From: a virus
IMG/VR virus record: IMGVR_UViG_3300033153_007973
Coordinates: 126,001 to 190,000 of that record
Reading direction: 5' to 3' (one strand)
Length of the DNA: 64,000 nt
Under the pieces are notes generated by a model. It was not told the origin of the DNA and searched no databases. It saw only the letters and a list, made by a program, of their open reading frames with translations. The translations under genes were made by a program, and so were the position numbers. Of the stretch, positions 48,287 through 57,072 are shown one piece after another. Numbering within the stretch: position 1 is the stretch's first letter; each line of letters begins with the position of its first letter.

Positions 48287-49573
48287 ATGCATGACATGAT
48301 ACTTATATATTTACCCCATCCATATCTCAATGAGCCCAACGCACAGGCACCCATGGGATTGCTAGCAGTAGGTGCTGTTCTTAAAGAGAACGATTATAAT
48401 ACTGTCGTGAAGAACTACTCCGCGTACTCTATAGATAATGCTATAAAGGATCTTCCAGAGTCTAGGGTCTATGGTATCACCGTGACAAGCCTCGAGCTAC
48501 TTGCAGCTAACAGGTTTGCCAAGAGGATCAAGCAGAAGTATCCTACATGTAACGTGATCCTGGGTGGCCCAGGCACATATGCGGATGAGTTCGTTGATAC
48601 TAATTATATAGACAGTATCTTAAAAGGTGAGGGTGACATAACATGCCTGGAAATGATGCGAGATATGGAGATCAACATCCTTAAACCAGTATACCATGGG
48701 AAACTTGTGACAGATCTAGATACTCTGCCATTTCCTGCTAGAGAGATGCTTGATGGGAATATGGGTGGAAATATCTTCGCATTCAAGAAACAGTACACTA
48801 ACGATGGTAAATCCACAATCCTGCTATCTTCCAGAGGCTGTCCCTTCAAGTGTGCATTCTGTTCTGCGCCTTCTTTCACTCACAACAGTAGGGTTCGACT
48901 CAGAAGTCCAAAGTCAATAGCGGATGAAGTCAAACAAGTCATAGATGAGTATGGTATACGACAGTTTAGGTTTTCTGATGACATGTTTACTGCTAATGCA
49001 AGACATGCTATAGAGGTTAGTAAGGAGCTCCAGAAGCTGGACATCTACTGGCGGGTATCGTGCCGAACCAAGCCACTATCAGAGGACATGCTTAAGGCCA
49101 TGTATGATGGCGGGTGTAAAGAGCTCTCATTTGGTGTAGAAAGTTTCGACGATGATGTCCTAAAGCTATTGGATAAGCGGGCAACATGTGCTGACAATGT
49201 CAGAGCGCTCGAACTCTCTCACAAGCTCAGGTTCACCACTCGAATCTTAATGATGATCAGGACACCTGGGCAAACACCCAAGACAATAGAGGATAACAAA
49301 CACTGGCTAACTAGGGTCCCCTACTCTATCATAGCATGCACCACCTTCGTGCCCATCCCCGGCTCTGATATATGGGACAATCCTGACAAATACAATGTAG
49401 AGATCCTTAACAAGAATCTTGATGACTACAACTTCTACTTCTTTGGACCCGGTGGAGAGAATGAACTAAAGCCCATCCTTAAGATCAAGGATCGTACACT
49501 AGAAGAGTTCCATGCTGAAACAATCGAGTTTCGAGACTGGCTGAAAGAACATACGCAAGTAAATAGAGGATAA
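48287..49573 (+). CDS. Cobalamin-binding-type radical SAM enzyme
   Basis: 428 residues from ATG 48287; the AAGGAC site upstream fits this start better than the in-frame ATG at 48254 inside the previous gene. Residues 1-130 are a B12-binding-type Rossmann domain (APMGLLAVGAVLKENDYNTV, VILGGPGTYADEF, ILKGEGD); the DxHxxG motif is absent, as in many family members. Residues 183-192 give SRGCPFKCAFC, with C185, C189 and C192 holding the 4Fe-4S cluster. Downstream FGVESFDDDVLKLLDK completes the family pattern. These enzymes methylate or rearrange unreactive carbons, for example in sugars and antibiotics. Probably a C-methyltransferase for the glycan, but the reaction is inferred. Confidence 0.82.
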   Translation: MHDMILIYLPHPYLNEPNAQAPMGLLAVGAVLKENDYNTVVKNYSAYSIDNAIKDLPESRVYGITVTSLELLAANRFAKRIKQKYPTCNVILGGPGTYADEFVDTNYIDSILKGEGDITCLEMMRDMEINILKPVYHGKLVTDLDTLPFPAREMLDGNMGGNIFAFKKQYTNDGKSTILLSSRGCPFKCAFCSAPSFTHNSRVRLRSPKSIADEVKQVIDEYGIRQFRFSDDMFTANARHAIEVSKELQKLDIYWRVSCRTKPLSEDMLKAMYDGGCKELSFGVESFDDDVLKLLDKRATCADNVRALELSHKLRFTTRILMMIRTPGQTPKTIEDNKHWLTRVPYSIIACTTFVPIPGSDIWDNPDKYNVEILNKNLDDYNFYFFGPGGENELKPILKIKDRTLEEFHAETIEFRDWLKEHTQVNRG

Positions 49574-49577
49574 GATA

Positions 49578-50270
49578 ATGAAAAGCGTACTTGAAGAGAC
49601 ACAGCTAGAAAGAGATGAGGAACTGGGACCACTGATAGATATCCCACTAAGGTATGTGCAGCAGCTAGGCATTTGCACGCCAGATTCTATAAGAATCTAT
49701 GATGGTAGTGCTCCTATCCGTAATGAAGAGGACTATATAGATCTATATAAAGACTTCAAGAGTTTGGATTTTCATGCATACCTCAGGACTCTGATGTTTA
49801 CAAGTGTTGTTCGTAGAGGACACTATTTTAAAGATACCAAACATAAAGATAAAACATGCTTAGATTATGGTAGTGGTGTGGGAACACACACCATAGTCCT
49901 TCTAGAACGTGGTAACTATGTAGACATGATGGACATTAATGGACCTCTATTAAGATTTGCACATAGTCGTGTTCTAAAGCGTGGATATAAGACAAACATA
50001 CTATATTCTGACGCGGTTCTACAGGATGATCACTATGATATTGTCGTGTGTCTAGATGTCTTAGAACATGTATATGATCCCTATTCTGAATTGGTACGAT
50101 TGCACAAAGCTATGAAGAAGAATGCCATATTGATACTAGAAGTTAGTCTCAAGGTGAAAGAATCATCAGGACATTTCAAGAATAGCATTGATGTATGGGA
50201 GAGTAAAGGGTTAGCATTTCTACGTAAGCATTTCACTCGACAGAGCAATACCAGATGGGTGAAATCATGA
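49578..50270 (+). CDS. SAM-dependent methyltransferase
   Basis: 230 residues. Class I methyltransferase signature: KTCLDYGSGVGTHTIVLLE (motif I), VDMMDINGPLLRFA (motif II) and YDIVVCLDVLEHVYDP (motif IV). A helical N-terminal domain of about 90 residues precedes it. Likely methylates a sugar hydroxyl or small molecule of the glycan pathway. It is 4 nt after the radical SAM gene and overlaps the acyltransferase start by an ATGA. Confidence 0.75.
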   Translation: MKSVLEETQLERDEELGPLIDIPLRYVQQLGICTPDSIRIYDGSAPIRNEEDYIDLYKDFKSLDFHAYLRTLMFTSVVRRGHYFKDTKHKDKTCLDYGSGVGTHTIVLLERGNYVDMMDINGPLLRFAHSRVLKRGYKTNILYSDAVLQDDHYDIVVCLDVLEHVYDPYSELVRLHKAMKKNAILILEVSLKVKESSGHFKNSIDVWESKGLAFLRKHFTRQSNTRWVKS

Positions 50271-50767
50271 TAACAGCCAAACTCATCAAGGGTGCGCATT
50301 GTACTATCTCTCCAGAGTCACACATTGGATACAATGAACATGGTGGCGAGATTATTCTGGGCAATGGAACTAAGATCATGCATAACTGTATCATCCGTAC
50401 GTGTACAGGAACCATCCGCATGGGAAAACTTGTCAGTGTAGGATATAATACTATTATGCACGGACAGGGCGGCATCACCATTGGAGATTATGTTCTGATC
50501 AGTCCTGGAGTTCAAATACATGCACAGAACCACGGTATAAAACGCAATACTCTGATAAGAAACCAGCCAAACACACATAAAGGTATCAATATAGCAAATG
50601 ATGTATGGATAGGAGCATCAGCTATTATTACTGATGGAGTAAGCATAGGACAAGGTGCAGTAATCGGCGCCGGCGCTATTGTCACAAAAGATGTTCCTCA
50701 ATATGAAATATGGGCCGGGAATCCCGCCAAGAAGATAGGAGAAAGACATGAAGATACTGTACTTTAG
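50267..50767 (+). CDS. Left-handed beta-helix (hexapeptide) acetyltransferase
   Basis: 166 residues from ATG 50267, which overlaps the upstream TGA (ATGA). Hexapeptide repeats cover most of the protein: GGEIILGNGTKIMHNCII, GGITIGDYVLISPGVQIHA (with the catalytic-type His in QNHG after it), VWIGASAIITDGVSIGQGAV and IGAGAIVTKDVPQYEIWAGN ending PAKKIGER. Typical of maltose/NodL/WbbJ-type O-acetyltransferases, active as trimers with acetyl-CoA. The end overlaps the next gene by 20 nt. Confidence 0.85.
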   Translation: MITAKLIKGAHCTISPESHIGYNEHGGEIILGNGTKIMHNCIIRTCTGTIRMGKLVSVGYNTIMHGQGGITIGDYVLISPGVQIHAQNHGIKRNTLIRNQPNTHKGINIANDVWIGASAIITDGVSIGQGAVIGAGAIVTKDVPQYEIWAGNPAKKIGERHEDTVL

Positions 50768-51650
50768 CGACCGGTATACATACAACAACTACGGCACAAA
50801 GCGCTCGATATTTGAAGAAGTTAAAAGCAGAGGAATAGATATAATCTGGATAGACACGTCACAAATGAACAAGATACTTCAGCTCATTAAGGAACACTCT
50901 CCAACAATGATATGGCTAGCCAGTTCAGCGCTGTTGCTCAGTCCTGCAGTGAAAGCAAAGATAAAGATACCCATTGTTGGATTTGGTTTCTCGGATCCCT
51001 ATTACTTCAAACCAGATCGGTTTAAGAGTTATGATCTATATGTCACCAACCATATAGGTACCTATGAGAAGTACAAGACTACCATTCCTATGCATTATAA
51101 CCAGACAGCATGTGATTTCAGGTATCATAAGGTAATGGATACACCCAAGAATATAGATGTATCAGTCATCGGACTGGGTACCCATCCATGGTTTCACGAC
51201 AAGCAAACAAGGATCAAATTCGTTAACAAATTACGATCAGAGACATCCTATAGAATACTAGCATTTGGTGCCCAATGGAATTCTCATCCCGAGAACCATG
51301 GATTTATTACTGGAGAGAAGTTTCTGCGCATTATCGGTAAGAGCCAGATAGGACTGGATGTGCAAGACGACTGGAGCCCACTGGCGCACCGCATGTTCGA
51401 GTATGCAGCATGTGGGGTACCTGTTATCACCAGAGCACGACCAGAAATTGCTATGGTGTTCAATGACAAGGAAATTATTACATATACCACATACAGCGAC
51501 ATCTTGTCCAAGTTAAACCACTATATGAAACATCCAGAGCAGCTAGCAGAGATTGGCAAGAGGGCACACGAACGATGTAAGAGACAACACAATATCAATT
51601 TCAGGGTGGACGGGATACTACAGTTTGTCAAGAAACACGAAGGAGACTAG
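50748..51650 (+). CDS. CgeB-like glycosyltransferase
   Basis: 300 residues, starting inside the end of the acetyltransferase gene, with AGGAG upstream. N-terminal lobe: MKILYFSDRYTYNNYGTKRS; middle SVIGLGTHPWFHDKQTRIKF; C-terminal HRMFEYAACGVPVITRARPE followed by the Glu/Asp-rich end. This is the pattern of CgeB-family GT-B enzymes, common in phages and spore-coat clusters. Substrate unknown. It ends with TAG directly followed by the next gene's GTG. Confidence 0.72.
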   Translation: MKILYFSDRYTYNNYGTKRSIFEEVKSRGIDIIWIDTSQMNKILQLIKEHSPTMIWLASSALLLSPAVKAKIKIPIVGFGFSDPYYFKPDRFKSYDLYVTNHIGTYEKYKTTIPMHYNQTACDFRYHKVMDTPKNIDVSVIGLGTHPWFHDKQTRIKFVNKLRSETSYRILAFGAQWNSHPENHGFITGEKFLRIIGKSQIGLDVQDDWSPLAHRMFEYAACGVPVITRARPEIAMVFNDKEIITYTTYSDILSKLNHYMKHPEQLAEIGKRAHERCKRQHNINFRVDGILQFVKKHEGD

Positions 51651-52205
51651 GTGCATATCCCTGAAGTATCTAAAGTAATCCATAATGCTGTCGCTTCATA
51701 TGTCAAGAAATATGATCCTTCTACTGTGTTGGATATTGGAGGATTCAGAAGACTGCAACAGTTTCTGACAGCCAAAGTAACTGATGCTAATATCAATAAT
51801 GGAATCGATGGCACGAACCTCCCATATAAAGATAACAGCTTCGATGTCACGACATCGATTGCTACGTTAGAACATGTGAACAACCAAGCGAAATTCATGT
51901 CGGAATCAATCAGAACAGCAAGGATTGCTTCCGTACACTGGTTCCCATTTGGACCTGATGGTCAACGGATAGAAGATCTTCTTAAAGGATATAATCATAA
52001 ACATGACTGTGTCGTTCCAAGTCTATCTATCTTCCTGGATCTCTTCAATCGATATGATTTCAGTGTCCATATGTATCCTAAATACAAAGACCACCTCAAG
52101 AATATGGCACACATAAAACCACAGATTATGAATAGCGATACTATGAGGTTCATTGAGAGATTTAGTTCGAGATCATATGGAATCATACTGGAGATAATCA
52201 AATGA
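51651..52205 (+). CDS. Small methyltransferase-like protein
   Basis: 184 residues, GTG start directly after the upstream TAG with GAAGGAG before it. Motif I is present as STVLDIGGFRRLQQFL and the later motif as SFDVTTSIATLEHVNNQAKF, the pattern of type 11 methyltransferases. Motif I has GGF instead of GxGxG, so activity is uncertain. The C-terminal half (VHMYPKYKDHLKNMAHIKPQ) is unusual. Overlaps the next gene by ATGA. Confidence 0.6.
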   Translation: MHIPEVSKVIHNAVASYVKKYDPSTVLDIGGFRRLQQFLTAKVTDANINNGIDGTNLPYKDNSFDVTTSIATLEHVNNQAKFMSESIRTARIASVHWFPFGPDGQRIEDLLKGYNHKHDCVVPSLSIFLDLFNRYDFSVHMYPKYKDHLKNMAHIKPQIMNSDTMRFIERFSSRSYGIILEIIK

Positions 52206-52930
52206 AGATAAAGCTCTCCGGATATATGATCAGTTATAATGAGAAACCCATTATAAAGTTATCCATCATGAACTTACTACAGTTCGTTGATGAGTTAATC
52301 ATTACCGATGGAGAGAGTACCGACGGCACAGCAGAGCTTCTAGATAGAATGGCTAATAGATTTAGTAAGATCAAACTATATCCAATGCGACAGAGATATG
52401 GCAGAAAGAGAACTGTATCTGGTCGTGAAAGAACTGCCGATGGCTTTAATGAAATGGAACGTAGAACATATGCTATATCTAAGTGTTCGGGCACGCATAT
52501 ATTAATGAAAGATGTAGATGAATTGTATCACGAACACACGGATTTCCACAATCTGATAGAGAAGAATCCTGCATTTCTATCCTTTAGTCAGCTACAATAT
52601 GAAGTAGTGCCAGGAAATAAGTTCTTGCCTCATATACGAATCAATGGCCATCATAGTGTACCAAGACTTATTAAAAACACTCCAGATATAGTCTTCAAAG
52701 ATATACGTAACCTGAATGGAATTGATTGTTGTCTCTTTAGTAACAAGTATAACAAACGACTGGCAGATATCAAGGACATGGTTGGTGCATATAGTATGTG
52801 GCACTACAAAATGATGTTTGATAAGAAACAGCTATACAAGCACTACAAGAGCAAGGATCGGGCAACAAAGCCATTGTTAACATTTCCATCAGAACATAAT
52901 AAATTCATTGACATGGGCAGCTTAACGTGA
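52202..52930 (+). CDS. GT-A glycosyltransferase-like protein
   Basis: 242 residues in an ATGA overlap with the gene before. GT2-like start: KLSGYMISYNEKPIIKLSIM, ELIITDGESTDGTAELLDRM in the nucleotide-binding region, and DXD-type ILMKDVDELY near residue 103-109. The C-terminal half is basic and contains YSMWHYKMMFDKKQLYKHYK. Its stop TGA overlaps the GTG of the small membrane gene (GTGA). Confidence 0.68.
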   Translation: MKIKLSGYMISYNEKPIIKLSIMNLLQFVDELIITDGESTDGTAELLDRMANRFSKIKLYPMRQRYGRKRTVSGRERTADGFNEMERRTYAISKCSGTHILMKDVDELYHEHTDFHNLIEKNPAFLSFSQLQYEVVPGNKFLPHIRINGHHSVPRLIKNTPDIVFKDIRNLNGIDCCLFSNKYNKRLADIKDMVGAYSMWHYKMMFDKKQLYKHYKSKDRATKPLLTFPSEHNKFIDMGSLT

Positions 52931-53061
52931 TATTAGGGATAGTCATTGCATTCTGTGTTGGGCTGCTCGCTGGATGGGTACTGAGATTCTTTTGGATCAG
53001 GTGGCACTACAACAACTGTCGATTTGCACCTATAAGAAGTCTATTTGGAACAGAAGATTAA
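52927..53061 (+). CDS. 44-residue membrane protein hidden between glycosyltransferases
   Basis: GTG at 52927 overlaps the upstream TGA, and TAA is at 53059-53061. The translation has one strong membrane span (ILGIVIAFCVGLLAGWVLRF) followed by a short aromatic and basic tail with FWIRWHYNNCRFAP, ending GTED. The positive residues after the span predict a tail on the cytosolic side. It fills what would otherwise be a 142-nt gap in a cassette without gaps, and the AAGGAG of the next gene follows directly. A membrane anchor for the soluble transferases is possible. Confidence 0.6.
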   Translation: MILGIVIAFCVGLLAGWVLRFFWIRWHYNNCRFAPIRSLFGTED

Positions 53062-53072
53062 AGGAGAATAAT

Positions 53073-53864
53073 ATGAAGATTGTTGCATGCTGGATTTGTT
53101 ACAACAACATTGTGACACTGCCCTACAGTATAGATGCTGTCTATGACCTAATAGATGAGCTAGTCATAGTAGATGGATCCTTTAAAGGAAAGAGGAGCAC
53201 TGATGGTACCTGGGAGTATCTACAGAAACTGAAGGCATCTTCCAAGAAGCCACTGCACATAGTGGCTTCTCAGATGGGGTCTCTCTTCAATAAGCACAAT
53301 GAACATGTGGATGTAACTGGTAACCATGACTCCAACTTATGGACATGGCAGATAGACTCGGATGAGATATATTCTGAGGCTAATGCGAAGGCAGTCAGTG
53401 AAGCTATTCGATCTGATAAATACAATGGCATCATTGTAAAGCTAATGAACATCGAACGATTTATAGATGGAAAGTTCTTCATAGCAAACAATCTTGATAG
53501 GATAGACACCAACCAAATGCGTGTATATCGCATGCATAAAGGTTTGAACTTCAAGACAAAAGACTCGATCTTTGAATGGATAGTATACGAGGATGGATCC
53601 GAGGTACAACGTGGTAACAATAAGATACATGCAAATAGTAAGACTCTAAGAGTGGACCACTATCACTGCCTCGCTACCGTGGAACAGGCGATTGCACGAT
53701 ATAACCACTATGGGAGCAATGATCCAGTTGGAACAGAAGCTAGGATCAGAAGCCCAGGAAACAGCACCGAAGAGATCAAAATGCATGCTCTTGCAACCAA
53801 ATGGTTGCCCGATACCATGACAAATAAAGAATACTATAAGGCTCTCAAGCCTTTCAAAGGATAA
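53073..53864 (+). CDS. GT-A glycosyltransferase-like protein
   Basis: 263 residues from ATG 53073, selected by the AAGGAG directly upstream; an in-frame ATG at 52974 would overlap the membrane gene. GT2-like: VACWICYNNIVTLPYSIDAV, DELVIVDGSFKGKRSTDGTW, and the DXD-type WQIDSDEIYSEANAKAV near residue 95. Later sequence has RMHKGLNFKTKDSIFEW. No membrane span. Related in layout to the gene at 52202. Confidence 0.7.
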   Translation: MKIVACWICYNNIVTLPYSIDAVYDLIDELVIVDGSFKGKRSTDGTWEYLQKLKASSKKPLHIVASQMGSLFNKHNEHVDVTGNHDSNLWTWQIDSDEIYSEANAKAVSEAIRSDKYNGIIVKLMNIERFIDGKFFIANNLDRIDTNQMRVYRMHKGLNFKTKDSIFEWIVYEDGSEVQRGNNKIHANSKTLRVDHYHCLATVEQAIARYNHYGSNDPVGTEARIRSPGNSTEEIKMHALATKWLPDTMTNKEYYKALKPFKG

Positions 53865-53867
53865 GCA

Positions 53868-54167
53868 ATGAAGAATACACTAGTGCCGTATTGGACTAAC
53901 GTAGACATGCAGGAACCTCACATAGCATTTGTGAGTAATTGGGAGCCATTTCCTACAGATGATATTGAGATCATCAACCAAAAACGTAAAGAAAATCCTG
54001 GGACGCCCATTTTGATCCTTATTAGGGACACTCGGATCAGAAAGGAAAATGTGCTTAAGAGAGCCGAGCCGATCATACAATGGATGAAGGATAAGGACAT
54101 CAAGGGATCAGTTATGATCATACCAGATGTCTGTGAGGTCCATGACTTAGATGAGGAGAGTATATGA
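53868..54167 (+). CDS. Small unknown protein in glycan cassette
   Basis: 99 residues, 3 nt after the previous gene. An alpha/beta pattern can be seen: beta IAFVSNWEPFPTDD, helix EIINQKRKENP, beta TPILILIRDTRI, helix and beta KGSVMIIPDVCEVHD. This could be a reduced nucleotide-binding fold, with some likeness to nucleotidylyltransferases, but their HxGH motif is absent. Its end overlaps the next glycosyltransferase (ATGA), so it belongs to the cassette. Confidence 0.5.
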   Translation: MKNTLVPYWTNVDMQEPHIAFVSNWEPFPTDDIEIINQKRKENPGTPILILIRDTRIRKENVLKRAEPIIQWMKDKDIKGSVMIIPDVCEVHDLDEESI

Positions 54168-55126
54168 TGAATCTGCACCTAGTTCCAACTCTTAAGAAGA
54201 AGTGCGGAATAGCCGAGTTTGCCAAAGGACTGAACTCTTATCTTAACATGGAGATAAATGATTCAGTCATTATTTCTCCAGATGTTATCTTACTAGAACA
54301 TGAGTACGCATATGATGGTGATTGTTGGGAACAAATAGAAGTGCTGCGTCCTAAAACCTTTATTTACATGCACTCTGTAAATCTTACCAATCCGAACAAC
54401 CAGATCACTCACAGAAAGATCAACGAGTTATGTGAGGGTGTGTTTGTCTCCACTGAGATCATGAAATCAAAACTCGCTCAGGTTATTACTATTCCTATCT
54501 ATGTAATACAGCACTACTCTGAACCTATCACAGACTCTCCAGACGAGACAAAAGCAGAGAACATTTTCACTATTGGGATGCATGGCTTTGCTGTCCCCAG
54601 AACATGTCTTATCAGAGGCATCATGGAGCTGGGATATAATCTAGATATGCATCTTCATATCGTAAGCACTATTAATGACGTAACTCTGAAACACTTCCAG
54701 ATCTCTAAATCATATCTGGATAGGTGCAGGAGTGTTTGCCGGCGTCAGGGTTTCGAAGATAGAGTTACATTCGATTTTAATTATTACAAAGACAAATCCG
54801 ACATCATTAAAGCACTGAACAAGAAGTGTGACATGATCCTTCTCGTTCAGGCTGATGGTGGTGATACGTACAATGCAAGCGGCACTGCCCGCGTTGCATT
54901 AGCAAGCGGGCGGCCTGTTGTGGTGCCAAGCTATCCTCAATTTGATGGTCTTCCAGAAGGTGTTGTCTATCGTATGAAGGACAACTATAGAGACAGCATC
55001 AGAGAGGTCATAGAAGACCCTCAGAAGGTAATTAACTCAATTGACATACGAAAGGTTATAGAGTATACTGAAGAGACCAGCCCGGCCAACACCGCGGCAA
55101 AGATCAAGGAAATCATGGGGATATAA
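54164..55126 (+). CDS. GT-B glycosyltransferase (GT4-like)
   Basis: 320 residues in an ATGA overlap with the gene before. N-terminus has KKKCGIAEFAKGLNSYL, the GT4 acceptor-lobe pattern also found at the centre of the minus-strand two-domain enzyme. The C-terminal lobe has ADGGDTYNASGTARVALASG and RPVVVPSYPQFDGLPEG, resembling a donor site; the classical EX7E is not clear. Last transferase of the cassette; the stop overlaps the next ATG (TAATG). Confidence 0.65.
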   Translation: MMNLHLVPTLKKKCGIAEFAKGLNSYLNMEINDSVIISPDVILLEHEYAYDGDCWEQIEVLRPKTFIYMHSVNLTNPNNQITHRKINELCEGVFVSTEIMKSKLAQVITIPIYVIQHYSEPITDSPDETKAENIFTIGMHGFAVPRTCLIRGIMELGYNLDMHLHIVSTINDVTLKHFQISKSYLDRCRSVCRRQGFEDRVTFDFNYYKDKSDIIKALNKKCDMILLVQADGGDTYNASGTARVALASGRPVVVPSYPQFDGLPEGVVYRMKDNYRDSIREVIEDPQKVINSIDIRKVIEYTEETSPANTAAKIKEIMGI

Positions 55127-57072
55127 TGGCAATATCAACAATACGGGACTCATATCATCATCTCTTTAGTATCAAATCACTAAATCCTCGTAATGGAATA
55201 TATCTGAATGGCTCTCTATTCGGCATACCAACTTGGGCAAACTCTGAAATCGATCCAGGAGTGGTGAATGCTGAATATAGAAAACTGAAACCGAAGTCTG
55301 CTTCAGAAGCAGGAGAAACCACAGATAAAAACTCAACCGCGGGCAACTGGGTGCTAACAAACCTAGATAAACTAACTGGTACAGAAGCAGACAAATACGA
55401 TTGGGTATTTAAGTATGCAACACTAGCTCTATTTAAGAACCACTTTCATTCTGAGAACCCGGATAATTTTAGTATGTCGGTTGGTGGTGGAAGCTCCATT
55501 GGTTCTGAACGGGAAATTCCAGACTGGAGATTTATTAAAGCATTCTTTGCTACCAGATCGTTACTAGATATGACGAAAGCATCTCGCGTTCCCTCAATCT
55601 CTACTATAAGTTCTAGATTTGGTATTTGTCAGCTCAGTTTCGATGATTTCTTTAATGGCCTTAGTATTTTAATTGATAGATATAACAAAAGGTTCTTTTC
55701 TGAAAATAGTAATAGTAGATTTGCACCTTATCTATATAGGCCAGGAGATAGCAGAAGACTAACCCTCGGAATAACAGGTAATCCTCTATTGTTCGAGATC
55801 AAAGGATTTGTTGCAAGAGCAATTGATTCTCAGAGTCCGCATTTATCATTTGGCCCACAATTCACTTATGGAGATTCAACATATCAATCAGCTAGAGAAC
55901 ATCTAATAAAGAGTCAGGTTACACGATGGGAAGACATATATAACAATGCAGTGAGTGATAGTACTACTTCGGATCCACCAGGACTAGGATTAGATAAGAA
56001 TGATTCAAACGAGAAAGAAGAAGCTATAGCTATAGCAAATGAAGCAAGCACACCAACAGTTGCAAATGCGTTTCTGGAGAAAGTTATACTTACTCAGCTT
56101 TCACAATTTGATCAAATCATGATTTCAGTAGCAGCACTAAAATATTACTATACGAAGTGCAACTCAGGAAATAATGATTTAAAAATGGTTCAAGCAATGG
56201 CAGCAATGACTGCGCCAGATCGCGTTGATATGTTTAGAAATTGTCTCAATGTAAACTCTATCAATGAATTTCTGCAAGCTCTTAATATATTTGATTCGCA
56301 TGTATTCGTATCAGCTGATCGTATACCAGGTAAGACAGTTGATTTCGGAGTAAGTGGTAGTAGCCGCAAACATATATTTAGTAGTGAACATTTCACTAAG
56401 AATAATCACCAACTCCATCTACGATTTGCTAAAGCAAACGAAGATGTATCTATTCTAGAGAATGATGTATCCACAAGATACGGATCAAGTGGTAATGCAA
56501 TTCTACAAAAGACAGGAGATAGACCCACAGTTCCTACTGTTCCTTCATTAAGTGAAGCCGATGATGGCGTTGAAACGCCTCATCGACGGCTCTATAAGAT
56601 TGATGATGAATACTATTATCTAGATGAGAAATTCCGAGAGTGTCTTGAGACATTACTTAAGACCATTACTCTCACAGATTATTACTCACAACATAAGAGG
56701 TCAACAACAAATCCAGCAGCAGCTGGTGTCACAATAGAAATAGGACAAAGAGGACACACACCAAGTGTCATGAATGTAACAGGTGTAACAGCTTTGCATA
56801 CATTCATGACAGAAGCTGAAGGTAACGGCCCTAACCAACCCTTAACTCGACAGCAGGTACAAACCGCTGTAGCCGGTGCAGCTGCTACTATAACAGGAGT
56901 AGCTGTTGATACAGTAACGGATGCACCAAAAGCAATAGCTAATACAACAAGAGAGACAATTCATGTTGAAAGTAAAGGAAGAAATTGGTTTCGTGTTTGG
57001 TGGTTTAACTGGTTTGGCAATCTAATATTTAAATCTAATGTGAGTTCAAAACCGAGAATCCGATGCGTCTAA
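55126..57072 (+). CDS. Large unknown protein, probably structural
   Basis: 648 residues. Not recognised. Starts in a TAATG junction with the last glycosyltransferase gene, so expressed with the cassette. Mixed alpha/beta with a Gly/Ser-rich region (NFSMSVGGGSSIGSEREIPD), an Ala-rich helical stretch near residue 580-610 (QVQTAVAGAAATITGVAVDT), and an aromatic end (NWFRVWWFNWFGNLIF) that could insert in a membrane. Codon choice and general style recall the large protein at the left edge. It may be the protein that the cassette glycosylates, but nothing in the sequence proves this. Its last 38 nt overlap the convergent gene. Confidence 0.5.
   Translation: MAISTIRDSYHHLFSIKSLNPRNGIYLNGSLFGIPTWANSEIDPGVVNAEYRKLKPKSASEAGETTDKNSTAGNWVLTNLDKLTGTEADKYDWVFKYATLALFKNHFHSENPDNFSMSVGGGSSIGSEREIPDWRFIKAFFATRSLLDMTKASRVPSISTISSRFGICQLSFDDFFNGLSILIDRYNKRFFSENSNSRFAPYLYRPGDSRRLTLGITGNPLLFEIKGFVARAIDSQSPHLSFGPQFTYGDSTYQSAREHLIKSQVTRWEDIYNNAVSDSTTSDPPGLGLDKNDSNEKEEAIAIANEASTPTVANAFLEKVILTQLSQFDQIMISVAALKYYYTKCNSGNNDLKMVQAMAAMTAPDRVDMFRNCLNVNSINEFLQALNIFDSHVFVSADRIPGKTVDFGVSGSSRKHIFSSEHFTKNNHQLHLRFAKANEDVSILENDVSTRYGSSGNAILQKTGDRPTVPTVPSLSEADDGVETPHRRLYKIDDEYYYLDEKFRECLETLLKTITLTDYYSQHKRSTTNPAAAGVTIEIGQRGHTPSVMNVTGVTALHTFMTEAEGNGPNQPLTRQQVQTAVAGAAATITGVAVDTVTDAPKAIANTTRETIHVESKGRNWFRVWWFNWFGNLIFKSNVSSKPRIRCV

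Noticed and set aside
52974-53072. Extended start for the glycosyltransferase at 53073
   Set aside because: The extension has no ribosome binding site and overlaps the small membrane gene in another frame, while AAGGAG stands directly before ATG 53073.
53868-54167. Nucleotidyltransferase call for the 99-residue protein
   Set aside because: The alpha/beta pattern is suggestive, but the HxGH signature and the second motif are missing.
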